DNA from: Ancistrus triradiatus
Lineage: Eukaryota > Chordata > Actinopteri > Siluriformes > Loricariidae
Assembly: GCA_025084515.1 (NCBI GenBank)
Contig: JAJAGP010000785.1
Coordinates: 1 to 64,000 of the forward strand
Direction of reading: 5' to 3'
Length of the DNA: 64,000 nt
A model generated the notes under the pieces. The model had not been told where the DNA came from. It did not search any database and saw only the letters and a program-made list of their open reading frames with translations. Shown piece after piece: positions 1 through 10,082 of this stretch (position 1 is the first letter of the stretch; each line of letters opens with the position of its first letter). The position numbers were made by a program, and so were the translations under genes.

Positions 1-626
1 GCCTCTTGGCTGCATCTCTGATCAGTCTTCTCCTTGTTTGAGCTGAAGGTTTAGAGGGACGGCCGGGTCTTGGTAGATTTGCAGATTTGCAGATACTCCT
101 TCCATTTCAATATGATCGCTTGCACAGTGCTCCTTGAGATGTTTAAAGCTTGGGAAATCTTTTTGTATCCAAATTCGGCTTTAAACTTCTCCACAACAGT
201 ATCTCGGACCTGCTTGGTGTGTTCCTTGGTCTTCATGATGCTCTCTGCGCTTTAAACAGAGCTCTGAGACTATCACAGAGCATGTGCATTTATACGGAGA
301 CTTGATTACACACAGGTGGATTCTATTTATCATCATCAGTCATTTAGGTCAACATTGGATCATTCAGAGATCCTCACTGAACTTTTGGAGTGAGTTTGCT
401 ACACTGAAAGTAAAGGGGCCGAATAATTTTGGACGCCCCACTTTTCAGTTCTTTATTTCTAAAAAAAGTTTAAAATATCCAATAAATTTTGTTCCACTTC
501 ACGATTGTGTCCCACTTGTTGTTGATTCTTCCCAAAAAAAATTACAATTTCATATCTTTATGTTTAAAGCCTGAAATGTGGCAAAAGGTTGAAAAGTTCA
601 AGGGGGCTGAATACTTTTTCAAGGCA

Positions 627-631
<5 letters not shown>
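1..631 (-). mobile_element. Tc1/mariner element (family A), cut by the window edge
   Basis: The minus strand from about 236 to 51 encodes the N-terminal helix-turn-helix of a Tc1 transposase (motif KKISQALNISRSTVQAI), followed by a frameshift compared with the sister copy near 13690. The inverted-repeat end (...aaggcactgta) lies at about 631 against a TA tract, the usual Tc1 target. The catalytic half lies outside the window. Sister copies are at 13355-14738 and 43890-45320. Confidence 0.9.
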
Positions 632-666
<35 letters not shown>

Positions 667-690
667 ACTATATCTACTATATATATATAC
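631..690. repeat. (TA)n microsatellite
   Basis: Nearly pure TA dinucleotides with a short imperfection, directly abutting the Tc1 terminus. ORFs read through it (Tyr-Ile runs) are artefacts. Confidence 0.95.
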
Positions 691-756
691 TGCTAAAAAA
701 ATACAGAAATCCTTTTAAATCAGAGTCTACCATCAACTCAATTCAACTTTTTGGAT

Positions 757-1178
757 ATTGATCTGGTCAGTTAAGTAGTAGCTTTGTTGTTAATCAGTTT
801 CAGCTGCTTTGGTGTTAATGAAATTAACAACATGTGCACTAGAGGAACAACAATGAGATGACTCCTAAAACAGGAATAGATTAATAGGTGGAGGCCATTG
901 ACATTTTGTCCCTCCTGGTCTTTTCTGGCTGATTTTTCACTCGTTTTGCAGTAGGCTAGGGTCAGCATCACTAGTAGTAACATTGTGTGGTACCTGGAGC
1001 CTACAGAGGTTGCACAGGTAGCCCAACTCCTGCAAGATGTCACATCAATACATGCCGTTTCCAGAAGGTTTACTGTGTCTCCCAGCAAAGTCTTAAGAGT
1101 ATGGAGAAGATTCCAGGAGACAGGCAGTTACTCTAGGAGAGCTGGACAAGGCTGCAGAAGGTCCTTAACCCCACACTT
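757..1178 (+). mobile_element. Tc1-like element (family B), 5' half only
   Basis: Positions 985-1178 encode a Tc1 paired-like N-terminus (motifs EVAQVAQLLQD, AVSRRFTVSPSKVLRVWRRF, ETGSYSRRAGQG). The preceding 230 bp looks like the 5' untranslated and terminal repeat part. It stops abruptly after GQGCRRSLT and the DDE domain is absent. The last ~75 bp recur at 9541-9615, so the fragment was copied with its flank. Confidence 0.8.
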
Positions 1179-2026
1179 TAACCAATCATCTAGATTCTGA
1201 GTGTCAAGGGACACCAGAACATGGACTTAACAGTGCCAATCACCAACTCAGTAGCTGACAAATCACACCCTGCCATAGACAGGATACGAAACAGGGTGGG
1301 TCCGCAGTGGGAAACAGTGAGACCTAGTTGTAGAGTGCTGGTTCATATCCTACCTGAGGCGAGGTCTGTTGGTTTGGCTCCTGGCATTTGACGACCAGAG
1401 TTTCCAGAAACTGGAAGTTTGGGTTTGCAATTCGTACATGTTTCCGGATGTGCATTTGGGCTAAAGGCTGGGTTAATTCTATCATGAGTTTCCAACCAAG
1501 GGTTCCCTGTGACACCAATACCAGAATAATTCTGTCAGCCAAGAAGAGAAAGCTGAGGCTAACTTGAGCACAGGCTCACCAAAACTGGACATCTGAAACT
1601 GGAAAAATGTAGCTTGGTCTGAGGTATCTCGAATTTAGCAACAACAGCTTGAATCCATGGACCCAACCTGCCTTTTGTCAAAAGTCCAGACTACTGGAAA
1701 TTGGTCTAATGGTTTGGCAGATGTTTTCTTGTTAAGGAATTCCTTAGCAAATTCTAAACCAGATGCAAGTTTAAGCCAATGTTGGGCATGACAAAAAATA
1801 TAAAAAATACAATCCAGGCTGGTAGAGTCAAAAAAAAGTGACAAAATGGTCCAAAAGCCAAAATTAAGATTAATAAATGTGTGTTGGTAGAGGAAGGAGA
1901 TTCACAAAGAAAAATTTCTAAGTCAGTATAATAGTTAGAGTGTAATAGAACTGAAGATGTTTGGAAGACAAACAGTACTATAATTATAACCATCAGTAAA
2001 ATATGTTGCATGGATGATACACACAG
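1179..2026 (+). other. Intron-like repeated block with an old Tc1 relic
   Basis: No intact gene. The block recurs in part at 9616-9900, 20460-20870, 27780-28100, 30930-31740, 33120-33240 and 54010-54410, so it travels with the tail module. Around 1590-1690 the + strand still reads Tc1 transposase scraps (WKNVAWSE, ESMDPTCLLSKVQ) full of stops and shifts. The part nearest 2026 is the intron before the acidic linker exon. Confidence 0.6.
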
Positions 2027-2188
2027 AAGTACAACAAAGTTACCCGGAACAAAAGGACAACGGTTTTGTAATTCTTGGTGATAACAATGGCTGTGCTGAA
2101 GAGAGGGGAACTGGTGAAAGTAAAGATGATGATGGAGTAAAGGAGAAGAAAATGAGTGATGAAGAACAACAAGTACAAACGATTCCAG
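2027..2188 (+). CDS. Tail copy 1, acidic linker exon
   Basis: An open exon of 162 nt (54 codons) between an acceptor (acacag, ending 2026) and a donor (gtatga, 2189). It encodes a hydrophilic, Asp/Glu-rich segment with motif DNNGCAEERGTGESKDDD and no domain I recognise. It is bounded by phase-1 introns on both sides. The same exon recurs at 31742-31945, 32718-32879 and, damaged, at 32267, 27331 and 54425, always upstream of the alpha/beta exons. The phases allow splicing from a head long exon (phase-1 donor) into this exon and on to exon a. I infer a flexible linker between head and tail domains. The matching head would lie upstream of the window. Confidence 0.6.
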
Positions 2189-2232
2189 GTATGACCTTGT
2201 TTGTAAATCTTAGGTTTCTTACTTTTTTCATC

Positions 2233-3753
2233 TACAGTGGGGCAAAAAAAGTATTTAGTCAGCCACTGATTGTGCAAGTTCTTCTACTTAGAAAGATGAG
2301 AGAGGTCTGTAATTTTCATCATAGGTACACTTCAACTATGACAGACAAAATGAGAAAACATAATCCAGGAAATCACATTGTAGGATTTGTAAAGATTTTA
2401 TTTGTAAATCATGGTGGAAAATAAGTATTTGGTCACCCACAAACAAGCAAGATTTCTGGCTCTCAAAGACCTGTAAATTCTTCTTCAAGAAGCTCTTCTG
2501 TCCTCCACTCGTTACCTCCAAACAGACTCCAAACTCAACCATGGCCAAACTCACTCAATTGTAGCCCTGCATCAGGCGGGGAGAGTGAATCTACAGTAGG
2601 CAAGCAGGTTGGTGAGAATAAATCAGCTGTGGGAGCAATTGTCAGAAAATGGAAAACATACAAGACCATTGATAATTTCCCTCGATCTGGGGCCCCACAC
2701 AAGATCTCATCCCGTGTGGTCAAAATGATCATGAGAACGATGAGCAAAACTCCCAGAACTACATGGAGGGACCTGATGAATGACCTGCAGAGAGCTGGGA
2801 CCAAAGTAACAAAGCTACCATCAGTAACACACTACGCTGAGAGGGACCCAGATCCTGCAGTGCCAGGTGTGTCCCCCTGCTTAAGCCAGTACATGTCCAG
2901 GCCCATCTGAAGTTTGCCAGAGAGCATATGGATGATCCAGAAGAGGATTGGGAGAATATCATGTGGTCAGATGAAACCAAAATAGAACTTTTTGGTAAAA
3001 ACTCAACTCATCGTGTTTGGAGGAAGAAGAATGCTGAGTTGCATCCCAAGAACACCATACCTACTGTGATGCATGGGGGTGGAAACATCATGCTTTGGGA
3101 CAGTTTTTCTGCAAAGGGGACAGGACGACTGATCCGTGTTAAGGGAAGAATGAACAGGGCCATGTATCGTGACATTTTAAGCTAAAACCCCCTTCCATAA
3201 GTGAGAGCATTGAAGATGGAACGTGGCTGGGTCTTCCAGCATGACAATGATCCCAAACACACCGCTCGGCCAACGAAGGAGTGGCTCTGTAAAAAGCATT
3301 TCAAGGTCCTGGATTGGCCTATCCAGTCTCCAGACCTCAACCCCATAGAAAATTTGTGGAGGGAGTTGAAAGACTGTGTTGCCCAGTGACAGCCTCAAAA
3401 CATCACTGCTCTAGAGAAGATCTGCATGGAGGAATATGCCAAAATACCAGCTACAGTGTGTGCAGACCTGGTGAAGACTTACATGAAACATTTGACCTCT
3501 GTCATTGCCAACAAAGGTTATGTTACAAAGTATTGAGTTGAACTTTTGTTATTGACCAAATACTTATTTTCCACCATAAGTTACAAATACATTCTGTAAA
3601 AATCCTACAATGTGATTTCCTGGATTTTGTTTTCTCATTTTGTCTCTCATAGTTGAAGTGTACCTATGATGAAAATTACAGACCTCTCTCATCTTTCTAA
3701 GTAGGAGAACTTACACAATCAGTGGCTGACTAAATACTTTTAGCCCCACTGTA
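2233..3753 (+). mobile_element. Tc1/mariner element (family C), complete ends, broken transposase
   Basis: Inverted ends tacagtggggcaaaa (2233) and ...tagccccactgta (3753) bound 1.52 kb. The + strand between about 2570 and 3535 encodes a Tc1 transposase in pieces: HTH part (KWKTYKTIDNFPRSGAP), the first catalytic Asp in MWSDETK, the second in QHDNDPKHT, and the final acidic residue in NPIENLWRELK. Stops and frame changes near 2910, 3182 and 3389 make it inactive. It sits in the intron between the acidic linker exon and exon a of tail copy 1. A sister copy in the opposite direction is at 57222. Confidence 0.92.
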
Positions 3754-3835
3754 ACTACATCAACTGTAACTAATCTCACTGTACAACAAAAATTGCATTT
3801 TTAAAACCTTCTCATTTCCCCACATCTGCTTGCAG

Positions 3836-4027
3836 GGAACAGGTATTTTATTCTTCATAGTGGAAATACTCTAAATTGTCATGAGGCCATCTTAAATCGT
3901 CTTAACAAACAAGCACCAGGTCTGCAGGAGGTGGATTCAGAGCAGGAGTGTGATTTCATTCTGGTTTTCTGCCCTGTTCTTTCACGAGCTGGAACTGACA
4001 TTGAAGTAGCTCTAAATCAGATTTCAG
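3836..4027 (+). CDS. Tail copy 1, exon a (unrecognised alpha/beta domain, N half)
   Basis: Acceptor tgcag ends at 3835 and donor gtatac starts at 4028. The 192-nt exon is open and encodes a strand-helix-strand pattern with core motif QECDFILVFCPV. It lacks 9 nt (three codons near the end) present in copies 2 and 4, so the frame is kept. Phase-1 introns flank it. I do not know this domain by name. The alternation of short hydrophobic strands (FILHSG, FILVFCP) and amphipathic helices suggests a Rossmann-like or TIR-like alpha/beta fold, which is inference. Exon b continues it. Confidence 0.6.
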
Positions 4028-4116
4028 GTATACTTAATTACTTTCAAAGATCATTTATGATATGCATTTAGATTATCATGTATATAATGACTCAAAATGT
4101 CTCACGTGTTCTGTAG

Positions 4117-4310
4117 AGACCAAATTTGCAGTTCTTGTGGTGCTTCATCACACGTTTAATCCAGATCAAGTTGTACCAGACAGCAGAAGAGCTGTAAGCA
4201 GAAGGAATACTATTACAGCTGATATTCTGTTCCATGAAGATCAGGGATTACTGCAATGCCCTCAAAATGAGAAATCACTGACCACCATTATAAAGTATAT
4301 AAAACCACAG
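4117..4310 (+). CDS. Tail copy 1, exon b (unrecognised alpha/beta domain, C half)
   Basis: Acceptor ctgtag ends at 4116 and donor gtacga starts at 4311; 194 nt. The exon encodes a strong beta strand (FAVLVVLHHTF), a VVPDSRRAVSRRNTIT loop, and LFHEDQGLLQCP with a final helix (SLTTIIKYIKPQ). It is phase 1 on entry and phase 0 on exit. The same length and phases recur at 10376, 55205 and, broken, at 33648. The four copies differ by only a few residues, suggesting either recent duplication or constraint. Function unknown. Confidence 0.6.
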
Positions 4311-4446
4311 GTACGATTTCTTTTGTTTGATTATTTGTTTTTCACATACAAATTTTTGAGCTTTGGGCACGTACAGTTGATAATCGATGAAAGTCATGCT
4401 TTTTTTTACTTATCTTTCATGGATTTTCTCTTTTCATCTCTTTTAG

Positions 4447-4691
4447 GAAACAGAACAAAGTTGGTTTTCTCGTCGTAACGGGTAGCTTTGGATTTTGTTC
4501 ATTTTCAAATATTCACATACTGAAGTTTCCTGCTTATATGTTAAGCTAACATACTCCCTAAATTACTGACTCAGTTTGGAAATCACTGTCTAAGACTTTG
4601 TACACTTTGTATTATTAACAATTCAGCCAACAGTCTATCAATACTTTTTTTCCAAAGCAGATCTTTGTTTGGATCAGATTCAGCCAGTGAG
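4447..4691 (+). CDS. Tail copy 1, mini-exons c (4447-4481) and d (4661-4691)
   Basis: Exon c is 35 nt (acceptor ttttag; entered in phase 0, left in phase 2). Exon d is 31 nt (acceptor aagcag; donor gtaata; left in phase 0). Both read open in the required frame and are matched in length by 10706-10740 and 10926-10956 in copy 2. They encode a short polar linker. The calls rest on conserved lengths, splice sites and phases, because the exons are too short to judge by coding content. Confidence 0.45.
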
Positions 4692-4771
4692 GTAATACTT
4701 TATAACTATAATAATGCATTAATAAAACAGATGAAATGTACTGTGAATAAACCAAATATTAAGCCAAATAC

Positions 4772-6390
4772 AGAATTTTCTGTATTTCTGCATAAATATG
4801 AACATCATCAGATTTTCGCACAAGTCGTAAAAGCAGATCAAGAGAACCCAGTTAAACAAAGGAGACAAAAATATTATACCGGTCATTTATTTATTGGAGG
4901 AAATGATCCAATATTACATATTAGTGAGTGGCACAAACTAAGTATGTGAAACTTTGCTTTCAGTATCTGTCGGGGGGGTCTGTGTGACCCCCCCTGTGCA
5001 GGCAATAACTGCAACAACTAAAGAATAATTTCCACAACAGTTGATCAGCCCCTGCCACAAACCGGCCTGGTGGAGGAATTTTGCAGCCCATTCCTCCGTA
5101 CAGAACAGCTTTCAGCTCTGGGATGTTGGTGGGTTTCCTCACATTAGCTTGCTCGTTTCAGGTCCTTCCACAACATTTCCATTGGATTAAGGTCAGGACT
5201 TTTGACTTGGCCATTTTCCAAAACATGAAACATTATTCTTCTTTATTAATCATTCTTGGTAGAACAGCTTGTGTGCTTTTAGGGTCGTTGTCTTGCTGCA
5301 TGACCCACCTTCTCTTTGAGATTCAGTTCATGGAACAGATGTCCTGACATTTTTCCTTTAGAATTCTCTGTGTTATTCAGAATTCATTGTTCCATCAATG
5401 GATGTGCAAGCCATCCTGGCCCAGATGCAGCAAAACAGGCCCAAACCATGATACTACCACCACCATGTTTCACAGATGGGATAAGGTTCTTATGCTGGAA
5501 TGCAGTGTTTTCCTTTCTCCAAACATAACGCTTTTCTTTTAAACCAAAAAGTTCTATTTTGGTCTCATCCATCCACAAAACATTCTTCCAATAGCCTTCT
5601 GGCTCGTCCACGTGATATTTAGCAAACTGCAGACGAGCAGCAATGTTCTTTTTGGAGAGCAGTGGCTTTGTCCTTGCAACCCTGCCATGCACACCATTGT
5701 TGTTCAGTGTTCTTCTGATGGTGGGCTCATGAACATTAACATTAACCAGTGCGAGAGAGGCCTTCAGTTACTTAGAAGTTACCCTGGTGTCTTTTGTGAC
5801 CTCACCAACTATTACACGCCTTGCTTTTGGACTGATCTTTGTTGGTCGGCCACTCCTGGGGAGGGTGACAATGGTCTTGAATTTCCTCCATTTGTACACA
5901 ATCTGTCTGACTGTGGATTGGTGGAGTCCAAACCCTTTAGAGATGGTTTTGTAACCTTTTCCAGCCTGATGAGCATCATCAACTCTTTATCTGAGGTTCT
6001 CAAAAATCTCCTTTGTTCATGCCATGATACACTTCCACAAACATTCGTTGTGAAGAGCAGATTTGGATAGATCCCTGTTCTTGAAATAAAACAGGGTGCC
6101 CACTCACACCTGATTGTCATCCCATTGAGTGAAAACACCTGGTTATAATTTCACCTTCAAATTAACTGCTAATCCTAGAGGTTCACATACTTTTGCCACT
6201 CACTAATATGTAATATTGGATCATTTTTCACAGTAAATAAATTACCAGGAATAATATTTTTGTCTCATTTATTTAACTGGGTTCTCTTTATCTACTTTTA
6301 GGACTTGTGTGAAAATCTGATGATGTTTTAGGTCATATTTATGCAGAAATAAAAATCTAAAGGGTTCACAAACTTTCAAACACCACTGTA
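4772..6390 (-). mobile_element. Tc1/mariner element (family D), inverted, broken transposase
   Basis: The right end (...caccactgta at 6390) is intact; the left inverted repeat has lost its outermost ~50 bp. The minus strand carries the transposase in pieces from about 6140 down to 5050, including VLWMDETKIELFG and HGGGSIMVWACF. Frameshifts prevent a full product. It interrupts the intron between exons d and e of tail copy 1. The sister copy at 49542-50771 is in + orientation. Confidence 0.9.
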
Positions 6391-6483
6391 TGTTGATAAT
6401 TTTATAGTAATGATATTTATGTATCGACTCTGGCTAACTGTTTGCAGTACGCTGCTGTACTAACTCTTTTACTCTTTTAACAG

Positions 6484-6520
6484 GAGAAAAAAACTGTAAT
6501 AAAACAAAATCCAAAGACGG
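6484..6520 (+). CDS. Tail copy 1, mini-exon e
   Basis: 37 nt between acceptor aacag (ending 6483) and donor gtgagt (6521), encoding Lys-rich EKKTVIKQNPKT. It is entered in phase 0 and left in phase 1. Copies at 11137-11173 and 34406-34442 have the same length. Its phase-1 donor fits both exon f (11598) and exon a of copy 2 (10083). The copy 1 versions of exon f and the GIMAP-like exon are missing, replaced by the LTR element starting near 6600. Confidence 0.45.
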
Positions 6521-6690
6521 GTGAGTACAAAGAATTTTAGTGTCTAATGATATTCGTGTTAGTGCAGAATTTATTATTACTTTTATTAAGATCCATTACA
6601 TTCAAAGACGATCACCAACCTTGATCGGATCCTCTGGACGATCCCCTGGAACTGCGGGCCTCCGGGGAGACCCCACCGGCACACAGAAAA

Positions 6691-7971
6691 TCAAGTGAGG
6701 CCTCTCTGGAACACGGGACCTCTGAGGAGGACTCTCTGGAACACAGGACTTCTGGAGAGGCCCCCACTGGAACACGGGACCTCTGGCAAGCTCCCACTGG
6801 AACACAGGACCTCTGGCAGGCCCCCACTGTAACACGTGACCTCTGGCAGGCCCCCACTGTAACACATGACCTCTGGCAGGCCCCCACTGGAACACGGGAC
6901 CTCTGGCAGACCCCCACTGGAACGGGCGGCCTCCTCGACGGCCTCTCTGGAACGGACGGCCTCCTCGACGACTTCTCTGGAACGGATGGCCTCCTCGAAG
7001 GCCTCTCTGGAATTTACGGCCTCCTCGAAGGACTCTCTGGAACGGATGGCCTCCTCGAATGCCTCTCTGGAACGCACGGCCTCCTCGAAGGCCTCTGGAG
7101 GCTTGACGGTGTTGTGGGAGGCCTCTGGAGGCTTGACAGCCCTCTGGGAGACCTGTGGAGATATGACGGCCTTCTGGGAGACCAGTGGAGACATGACGGC
7201 CTTCTGGGAGGCCTCTGGAGACGTGATGGCCTTTTGGGAGGCCTCTGGAGATGTGACAGCCTTCAGGGAGGCCTTTGGAGACGTGACGGCCTTCAGGGAG
7301 GCCTCTGGAGATGTGACGTCCTTCAGGGAGGCCTCTGGATACTTGATAGCCTTCAGGGAGGCCTCTGGAGACTTGACAGCCCCCGGGATGGCCTCTGGAG
7401 ACTTGGCGGCCCCCAGGATGGCCTCTGGAGACTTGACAGCCCCCGGGACGGCCTGACTTGGCTTGACGGCCCCCGGGACGGTGTGACTTGGCTTGACGGC
7501 CCCGGACTGACGACCTCGGTGCAGGCACAGGAGCTTTCGTCGTCGGCGCTGGCACAGGAGCTGGCGACCTTGACGCTGGCACAGGAGCTGACGACCTTGA
7601 CGCTGGCACAGGAGCTGACGACCTTGACGCTGGAACAGGAGTCGACGACCTTGACACCGGCACAGGAGCTGAAGACCTTGACGCTGGCACAGGAGCTGAG
7701 GTCGGTGCGACATGCCCAGCCACGAACCCAGGAGACTAATCGGCATGACTACGGGGCGAGGCGATGCGACCGACTTAGAACCGGGGCTAATAAGCGTGGG
7801 TGAGGTGGCTAGTGGCTCATCTACCGAGCTAAGCAGCACAGACGGCTCAGAAGCAGGGCTAACATGCGAGGGTGAGGCGGCTAGCGGCTCATCAACTGAG
7901 CTACGTGGTGTGAACGACTCGGAAGCGGGGCTAACACGTGAGGGAGAGGCGGCTAGCGGCTCATCTACCAA
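6691..7971 (-). CDS. Repeat-rich ORF of the LTR element, function unknown
   Basis: A 426-codon minus-strand frame with no recognisable domain. From its N-terminus it has 24-residue repeats containing SSVDEPLA and VSPASEPS, then Gln/Leu/Cys-rich 9-10-mers, then 10-residue repeats of the KAVTSPEASL, EEAVRSREAF and SSGGLPEVPC types. A second minus frame (373 codons, 7723-6602) is also open through the same DNA and starts with repeated APVPASRSS, so I cannot be sure which frame, if either, is translated. Orientation agrees with the LTR. It could be a gag-like structural protein or simply an expanded minisatellite. Absence of stops is weak evidence because the 30-bp unit preserves frame. Confidence 0.35.
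   Translation of the reverse strand: MVDEPLAASPSRVSPASESFTPRSSVDEPLAASPSHVSPASEPSVLLSSVDEPLATSPTLISPGSKSVASPRPVVMPISLLGSWLGMSHRPQLLCQRQGLQLLCRCQGRRLLFQRQGRQLLCQRQGRQLLCQRQGRQLLCQRRRRKLLCLHRGRQSGAVKPSHTVPGAVKPSQAVPGAVKSPEAILGAAKSPEAIPGAVKSPEASLKAIKYPEASLKDVTSPEASLKAVTSPKASLKAVTSPEASQKAITSPEASQKAVMSPLVSQKAVISPQVSQRAVKPPEASHNTVKPPEAFEEAVRSREAFEEAIRSRESFEEAVNSREAFEEAIRSREVVEEAVRSREAVEEAARSSGGLPEVPCSSGGLPEVMCYSGGLPEVTCYSGGLPEVLCSSGSLPEVPCSSGGLSRSPVFQRVLLRGPVFQRGLT
6700..7700. repeat. Arrays of 30-bp tandem repeats
   Basis: About 33 units of 30 bp (10 codons), in subtypes that change stepwise: 'acctctggcaggcccccactg...' (about 6715-6920), 'gcctctctggaacgga...' (6920-7090), 'gcctctggagacgtgac...' (7090-7510) and 'gctggcacaggagctgac...' (7520-7700). 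Because the unit length is a multiple of three, several frames on both strands stay open. Confidence 0.9.
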
Positions 7972-8185
7972 GCAGAGCTGTGCGAATAAGGCAGCTGGTG
8001 ACCGAGCTAAGAGGTGCAGACGGCTCAGAAGCGGGGCTAACCGGCGAGAATAAGGTGGCTAGCGGCTTATCTACCGAGCTAAGCAGCGCAGATGGCTCGG
8101 AACCGGGGCTAACCGGCAAGGATAAGGTGGCTAGCGGCTCATCTACCGAGCTGAGCTGCACAAACGGCTCAGAAGTGGGGCTGGC
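7801..8185. repeat. 72-bp tandem repeats (24 codons)
   Basis: Units with the core 'ggctagcggctcatctaccgagctaagcagc' start near 7808, 7880, 7953, 8057 and 8129; one interval is irregular. On the minus strand they encode the DEPLATSP...SEPSALLSSV repeats. Confidence 0.8.
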
Positions 8186-9055
8186 CGCCGCGGATCCCTG
8201 GTCTCCAGGTGAAATGGGACCCGATCCGAGACTAAGGGGCTCTGAAGGCCCCGACACGGGACTGAGGGGCCCAGACTCGGGACTGAAGGGACCGGCAGGC
8301 CCAGACTCGGGACAGAAGGGCTCGGCAGGCCCAGACTTGGCAGGAAACAGGAATCCTGGGTGCTAGAGACATGGTGCTACAATGCATAAACGGCTCAACA
8401 GCAGAGCTACCAAGTGAGGTGAGCACCGAGGCGAAGCTATCGTGTTTGATAGGCAGATTAACAAGCTCAGAGGTCCGGCTAAGTGGTGAGGTGAACTCGA
8501 AGACGGGGTTAGCAAGCCCACAAACTGGTCTATACGGTGGCAGCAGCTCATTTACAGGGCTGAGACACACATTGGGCTCGGAAAAGGGGCTAGCGGATCC
8601 TACGGAGTTGCGATACCTGGACAATAAACCAGACGACACATCTACCAGACTAAATGGTACAGACAGAGACGAAAAGCTACACCTACCCACGGAAACGGAG
8701 GTGGTCTACAGGGCTTCCTGGGTGGGTTGTGTGGGGCGAGCGACGTCCTCCAGAGGCGGCAGGATGTTGAGGATGGCTTTCTCGCTGAACAAAGTGGCAC
8801 GCAGGAATCTCTTGGTGAGAGCAGCGGCGCGCAGAGCGTCCTCGGCGAGGGGAGCTGTCCTGGAAATGTCATCAGAGGGTGAGAGCGTGCTCTGGAAGGT
8901 CCCCGGAGTGAGGCAGGTTTTCTGGAAAGTCTCTGGGGAAGACACGCCCTGAGCAGAACTGCTCCTGGTACCAGCACGAGTTCCCCGCCGGACCATGGAC
9001 TGTCGGCCGTGGGGAAGCTTGGGACCTACCGTCTGCTCGTCTGGTGGGAGCATTC
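8186..9055 (-). other. 5' internal region of the LTR element
   Basis: Minus-strand frames at 9167-8706 and 8690-8232 are open and Ser/Pro/Leu-rich without known motifs. At 8240-8350 a short 27-30-bp repeat ('cccagactcgggactgaaggg') occurs. The two frames differ by a shift near 8700. Nothing else recognised. Confidence 0.4.
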
Positions 9056-9510
9056 TGTCATGGGTGCATGGACATAGGCAGACAGAGCCGCAGGTCCCAG
9101 TTGGACAATAATAAAACATTTTATTGTCTTTAACAGAAGCAGACACAAAATTAACAGAACTAAGCAAAATAACTAAACTGGCAATAACTCAGAAAGGACT
9201 GAAAACAAAACCTGGCATGGGAGCCGAACAGGACTGAGCAAAAATACTGAACTAAGGACAAACACAGCAAACAAAACCTGGCTCGATGGCCGAAAGCAAA
9301 CGAAACATAGCCGTAGCCATGGCTAGGCTAACGATACCAGATAACAGTCCATGATCAACCAATAAACAACGCATGCGGGAGTAATTAACTGGGGGGAAAA
9401 AAACGTCCAGGGCCATATAGAAAACTCATGGCGAATTGTGGGAAATGTAGTCCCCGCCCACAATTCGCCGAAAACAAAAGAAAACCGGGGGCAGGGCACG
9501 CACCCTAACA
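9056..9510 (-). repeat. LTR (455 bp) of the 6.6-9.5 kb element
   Basis: On the minus strand it starts TGTTAGGGTG and ends CCATGACA. An AATAAA signal lies near 9110. It includes a hairpin formed by two copies of a GGCGAATTGTGGG-type sequence around 9430-9475. A (TA)n tract follows on the right. Confidence 0.7.
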
Positions 9511-9540
9511 ATATGTATATATATGTATATATATATATAT

Positions 9541-9615
9541 ATAGAGTATAGAGAAGATTCCAGGAGACAGGCAGTTACTGTAGGAGAGCTGGACAAGGCT
9601 GCAGAAGGTCCTTAA
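9541..9615 (+). mobile_element. Tc1 family B fragment, second copy
   Basis: Matches 1100-1176 (agagtatggagaagattcc...). Its right flank also matches the right flank of that fragment to about 1330 (9616-9760), so both belong to one duplicated block and not to two insertions. A (TA)n tract precedes it. Confidence 0.75.
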
Positions 9616-10082
9616 CCCCACACTTTAACCAATCATTTGAGTGTCAAGGGTCACCAGAACATGGATTTAACAGTGCCAATCACCAACTCAATAGCTGACC
9701 AATCTCACCCTGCCACAGACAGGATACGAACCAGGGTGGGTCAGCAGGGGGAAACAGTGAGACCTAGAATCAGTGACAGGCAGTCTACTTAGTGGTAGAG
9801 CGCTAGTTCATATTAGATTAGATCCTGGTTTGGATTTACGCTTCATATGTCTTTCTCTGTTCTTAGGTTTAGGGCTGGGTAAATCATATCATCTGATGCC
9901 CCTCGCCACAATAACAGAATATGAAATTAAAGGTTTAAGCCGATATAACTATTCCTACTTCTAAATACTACTACTATTCAGAAAGAAAGAGGACATACTG
10001 TAATGACATCAACTGTAAAAAATCTCACTGTTCAAAAAATTGCATATTTAAAGCCTTCTCATTTCCCCACATCTGTTTGCAG
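9616..10082 (+). other. Intron before exon a of tail copy 2
   Basis: Shares the repeated intron block with 1179-1330. No acidic linker exon is recognisable here, unlike copies 1 and 3. A pyrimidine-rich stretch and tgcag precede exon a. Confidence 0.6.

Larger units (their letters stand above)
6600..9510 (-). mobile_element. LTR retrotransposon (minus), no pol seen, one LTR left
   Basis: Read on the minus strand: a 5' LTR (9510 down to 9056, TG...CA) followed by a probable primer-binding region (GAATGCTCCCACCAG, from 9055). Then comes about 2.45 kb of GC-rich sequence with long repeat-rich open frames. No protease, reverse transcriptase, RNase H or integrase motif is visible, and no 3' LTR precedes the junction with tail intron DNA near 6600. 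It is either a non-autonomous family or a deleted copy. The repeat-rich, Pro/Ser/Glu-rich product resembles in style the repeat-bearing gag-like region of the second LTR element (24196-25252). Its insertion removed or displaced exon f and the GIMAP exon of tail copy 1. Confidence 0.7.

Noticed and set aside
771..1088. 105-codon minus-strand ORF
   Set aside because: It is the antisense of a Tc1 5' region; the plus strand gives the recognisable transposase.
6700..7700. Regular 30-bp repeats as a possible CRISPR array
   Set aside because: Units are directly adjacent with no unique spacers, and the context is a eukaryotic LTR element.
6866..7803. Plus-strand ORFs of 196 and 229 codons over the 30-bp repeats
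   Set aside because: They run against the LTR orientation and stay open only because the repeat unit is a multiple of three.
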